NCBI GenBank assembly: GCA_029555925.1
Contig: JAKPQU010000145.1
Coordinates: forward strand, 1 to 6,477
Direction of reading: 5' to 3'
Length of the DNA stretch: 6,477 bases
Origin: Bacillota bacterium
GTDB taxonomy: Bacteria; Eremiobacterota; SpSt-956; JAKJGF01
Under the pieces are notes generated by a model, which worked only from the letters and a program-made list of their open reading frames with translations, ran no database searches and was not told where the DNA came from. The first letter of the stretch is position 1, and every line of letters starts with the position of its first letter. The position numbers and the translations under genes are program-made. Of the stretch, positions 5,058 to 6,477 are shown in pieces.

Positions 5058-5678
5058 ATGGTAGAAAAATTTAATACTATTAATAAAGATTTTGGCCCCT
5101 TTGAATTTAAAGAAAAGGGGTCAAAATTTATTTCCTATTTATTTCCTGTTTCTACGGAAGAGGAAGCAGATAAAATATTAAATAGATTGAAAAAAGAATT
5201 TTACGACGCCACTCATATATGTTATTCCTATAGAATCGGCAGCGGAACAGAAGATTACGTCAGAATAAATGATGCAGGAGAACCTTCAGGCACTGCAGGG
5301 AGACCTATCTATCAGGAGATTATCAGGCGCGAGCTGTTCAATGTTCTTCTTGCCGTTATCAGATATTTTGGCGGTATTAAATTAGGGAAAGGAGGGTTAC
5401 AGAGAGCTTATTCCGGTGCTTCGAGAAATGTAATAGATATATCTGATATAGTTATTTATGAGATAAGAAAAGAAGTTACTCTGTCCGTTCCTTTTAATCT
5501 TATCGGCGACATAATAAATATGGCAGGCAGATTCGGCATAAAAATATTGTCTCAGGAATATACACAGGAAGGAGTATCTATGTTTCTTTCTGTTCCTGCA
5601 GGAAAGGTAGAGGCATTTCAGTCACGATTAACAGAAAAAACAGCAGGAAAGATTCTTTTAGTGAATAGTGAAAAGTGA
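5058..5678 (+). CDS. IMPACT/YigZ family protein (UPF0029)
   Basis: A 206-aa member of the YigZ/YvyE branch of the IMPACT family. The family's biochemical role in bacteria is poorly defined; the eukaryotic relative IMPACT inhibits Gcn2 activation. The IMPACT domain covers about residues 14-125: KGSKFISYLFPV (20-31), DATHICYSYRIG (50-61), NDAGEPSGTAGRPI (71-84) and RYFGGIKLGKGGLQRAYS (102-119). A C-terminal ferredoxin-like DUF1949 domain follows (about 138-200). The length is usual for the family. The start lacks a clear Shine-Dalgarno sequence but lies 8 nt after the upstream stop, so translation is probably coupled to the 4516 gene. The last five residues (VNSEK) and the stop codon are encoded by the GTGAATA heptamer array, so the array has reached the 3' end. 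Confidence 0.93.
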   Translation: MVEKFNTINKDFGPFEFKEKGSKFISYLFPVSTEEEADKILNRLKKEFYDATHICYSYRIGSGTEDYVRINDAGEPSGTAGRPIYQEIIRRELFNVLLAVIRYFGGIKLGKGGLQRAYSGASRNVIDISDIVIYEIRKEVTLSVPFNLIGDIINMAGRFGIKILSQEYTQEGVSMFLSVPAGKVEAFQSRLTEKTAGKILLVNSEK

Positions 5679-5823
5679 ATATAATAAAATCTATACTTGC
5701 GCAGATTTTAGAAAAAGCCCTGAATTTATTAGGTTTTATGTTTCAACTGAAGTCAATAAAGTCAAAGGTTTTATAAAAAAGTGCGAAAGTATAGTAAGAT
5801 ATTAATTACTTTTCACTACTCAC
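5661..5823. repeat. Heptamer-ended palindrome filling a convergent spacer
   Basis: The left end is GTGAATA, GTGAAAA, GTGAATA (5661-5681). The right end is TTTTCAC, TACTCAC, CACTCGC (5810-5830). TAGTGAAAAGT (5666-5676) pairs perfectly with ACTTTTCACTA (5808-5818); CTATACTTGCGCA (5691-5703) pairs at 12 of 13 with 5782-5794; weaker pairing continues inward to TTCA/TGAA at 5742-5751. The whole spacer between the IMPACT and PDZ genes is thus one imperfect palindrome. It may end transcription from both sides, although no classic T-run follows the arms. Confidence 0.72.
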
Positions 5824-5829
5824 CACTCG

Positions 5830-6477
5830 CTAAATATTAACCTTTTTTAGTGATGGCATTTCACTTTCGGAATAATAAACAACCTTGACTATTGTACCAT
5901 AATTTGTCGTCCAGTAAAAGAATTCAACAGGTTGACCCGGTTTAACATCTTTTATGGCATTCCAGAAATCTGTAAGAGATTTTACCTGATAATAGGTCAT
6001 GTTTATGAGCATTCCTCTTATTGTTCCTTTATGTGCCCCCCAGGCTTCGCCTGAACTGCCTTCCAGAACATCACTTACATAAACGCAATCGGGAGATGCC
6101 CAGGAATAGGATGTTTCGTAAACAGTCGGACTGTTGGGCTGTATGACCATGCCGGCAAATGTAACATATTCTTTCGGTCTCAGAGAGCCTCTTTCCAGAA
6201 CATCCAGATCAAGGTTGATTTGCTGTCCCATACGGCACAGGAGGAATGAGCATTTTTTACCGCCGAGATTTCTCATTGTAGATAAGAAATCTGCATTATC
6301 CATAGGTAATTTATTGTCAACAGACATGATTATATCACCCGGCATAAAACCGCTTTTTTCGGCAGGGCTTTCTTTGAGAACAGCTGTTACTAAAATAGAT
6401 TTTCTTGGAATAAGGGAAGCAAATTTTGCTCCGAAATCTTCTATTGCTCTATCGGTATTTATTTCTTCAATTGTTGC
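5830..6477 (-). CDS. PDZ-domain protein, probably HtrA/Deg-like (N-terminus missing)
   Basis: The frame is open from base 6477 to the stop at 5830-5832, giving the last 215 residues. The ATG at 6343-6345 lies inside the PDZ fold, so it is not the start. The first PDZ domain covers about residues 25-95 of the fragment: SILVTAVLKESPAEKSG (27-43), the loop and strand MPGDIIMSVDNK (45-56), then FLSTMRNLGGKKCSFLLCRMG (64-84). A second, weaker PDZ-like unit spans about 105-200, with EYVTFAGMVIQP (103-114), VYVSDVLEGSSG (132-143) and SLTDFWNAIKDVKPGQPVEF (167-186). The FAGMV element resembles the segment after PDZ1 in Deg-type proteases. This suggests the C-terminal half of an HtrA/Deg serine protease, but no catalytic residues are in view and it could be a non-protease PDZ protein. 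Confidence 0.82.
   Translation of the reverse strand, partial: ATIEEINTDRAIEDFGAKFASLIPRKSILVTAVLKESPAEKSGFMPGDIIMSVDNKLPMDNADFLSTMRNLGGKKCSFLLCRMGQQINLDLDVLERGSLRPKEYVTFAGMVIQPNSPTVYETSYSWASPDCVYVSDVLEGSSGEAWGAHKGTIRGMLINMTYYQVKSLTDFWNAIKDVKPGQPVEFFYWTTNYGTIVKVVYYSESEMPSLKKVNI

Overview
The window is AT-rich bacterial chromosome with seven protein genes separated by repeat-laden spacers. A lipoprotein with a lipobox cysteine, a queuosine-pathway enzyme, an IMPACT/YigZ protein, a PDZ protein and a eukaryote-like Ser/Thr kinase all say Bacteria. Nothing here fixes the phylum. Base composition and codon use look uniform, and there is no transposase, integrase, tRNA, rRNA or CRISPR array.

Layout. 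1-1033 (minus): Ser/Thr protein kinase, cut at its C-terminus by the window edge inside a 21-bp tandem repeat coding for a Pro/Tyr/Gly/Gln linker. 1034-1649: a 616-bp non-coding gap with a long imperfect inverted repeat, a perfect 7-bp-arm dyad, a possible three-way-junction fold, a small hairpin and two clusters of 7-bp repeats. 1656-2234 (plus): small multi-pass membrane protein resembling the Pycsar effector domain (PycTM, formerly DUF5706), with no nucleotide cyclase beside it. 2335-3408 (minus): BMP/PnrA-type substrate-binding lipoprotein without transporter partners. 3597-4013 (minus): QueF, preQ0 reductase, probably translated from a leaderless mRNA. 4014-4515: divergent control region containing a ~248-bp imperfect palindrome. 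4516-5049 and 5058-5678 (plus): a two-gene unit, an unrecognised 177-aa protein followed by an IMPACT/YigZ family protein. 5830-6477 (minus): C-terminal part of a PDZ-containing protein, probably HtrA/Deg-like, with its N-terminus beyond the window.

The genes do not form one pathway; they are mostly single transcription units in alternating orientation. The most unusual feature is the spacer DNA. At least four different degenerate repeat families (CGTRAYG, GTGAAWA, AGCTATC-like and ACTTTAA) all have a 7-bp period, and most sit in arms of inverted repeats. One array supplies the last codons and stop of the IMPACT gene, and the -35 candidates of the kinase and BMP promoters also fall within arrays. 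The best lead for a biological system is the orphan PycTM-like protein, with CGTRAYG heptamers on both sides of it and a structured upstream region, divergent from the kinase.
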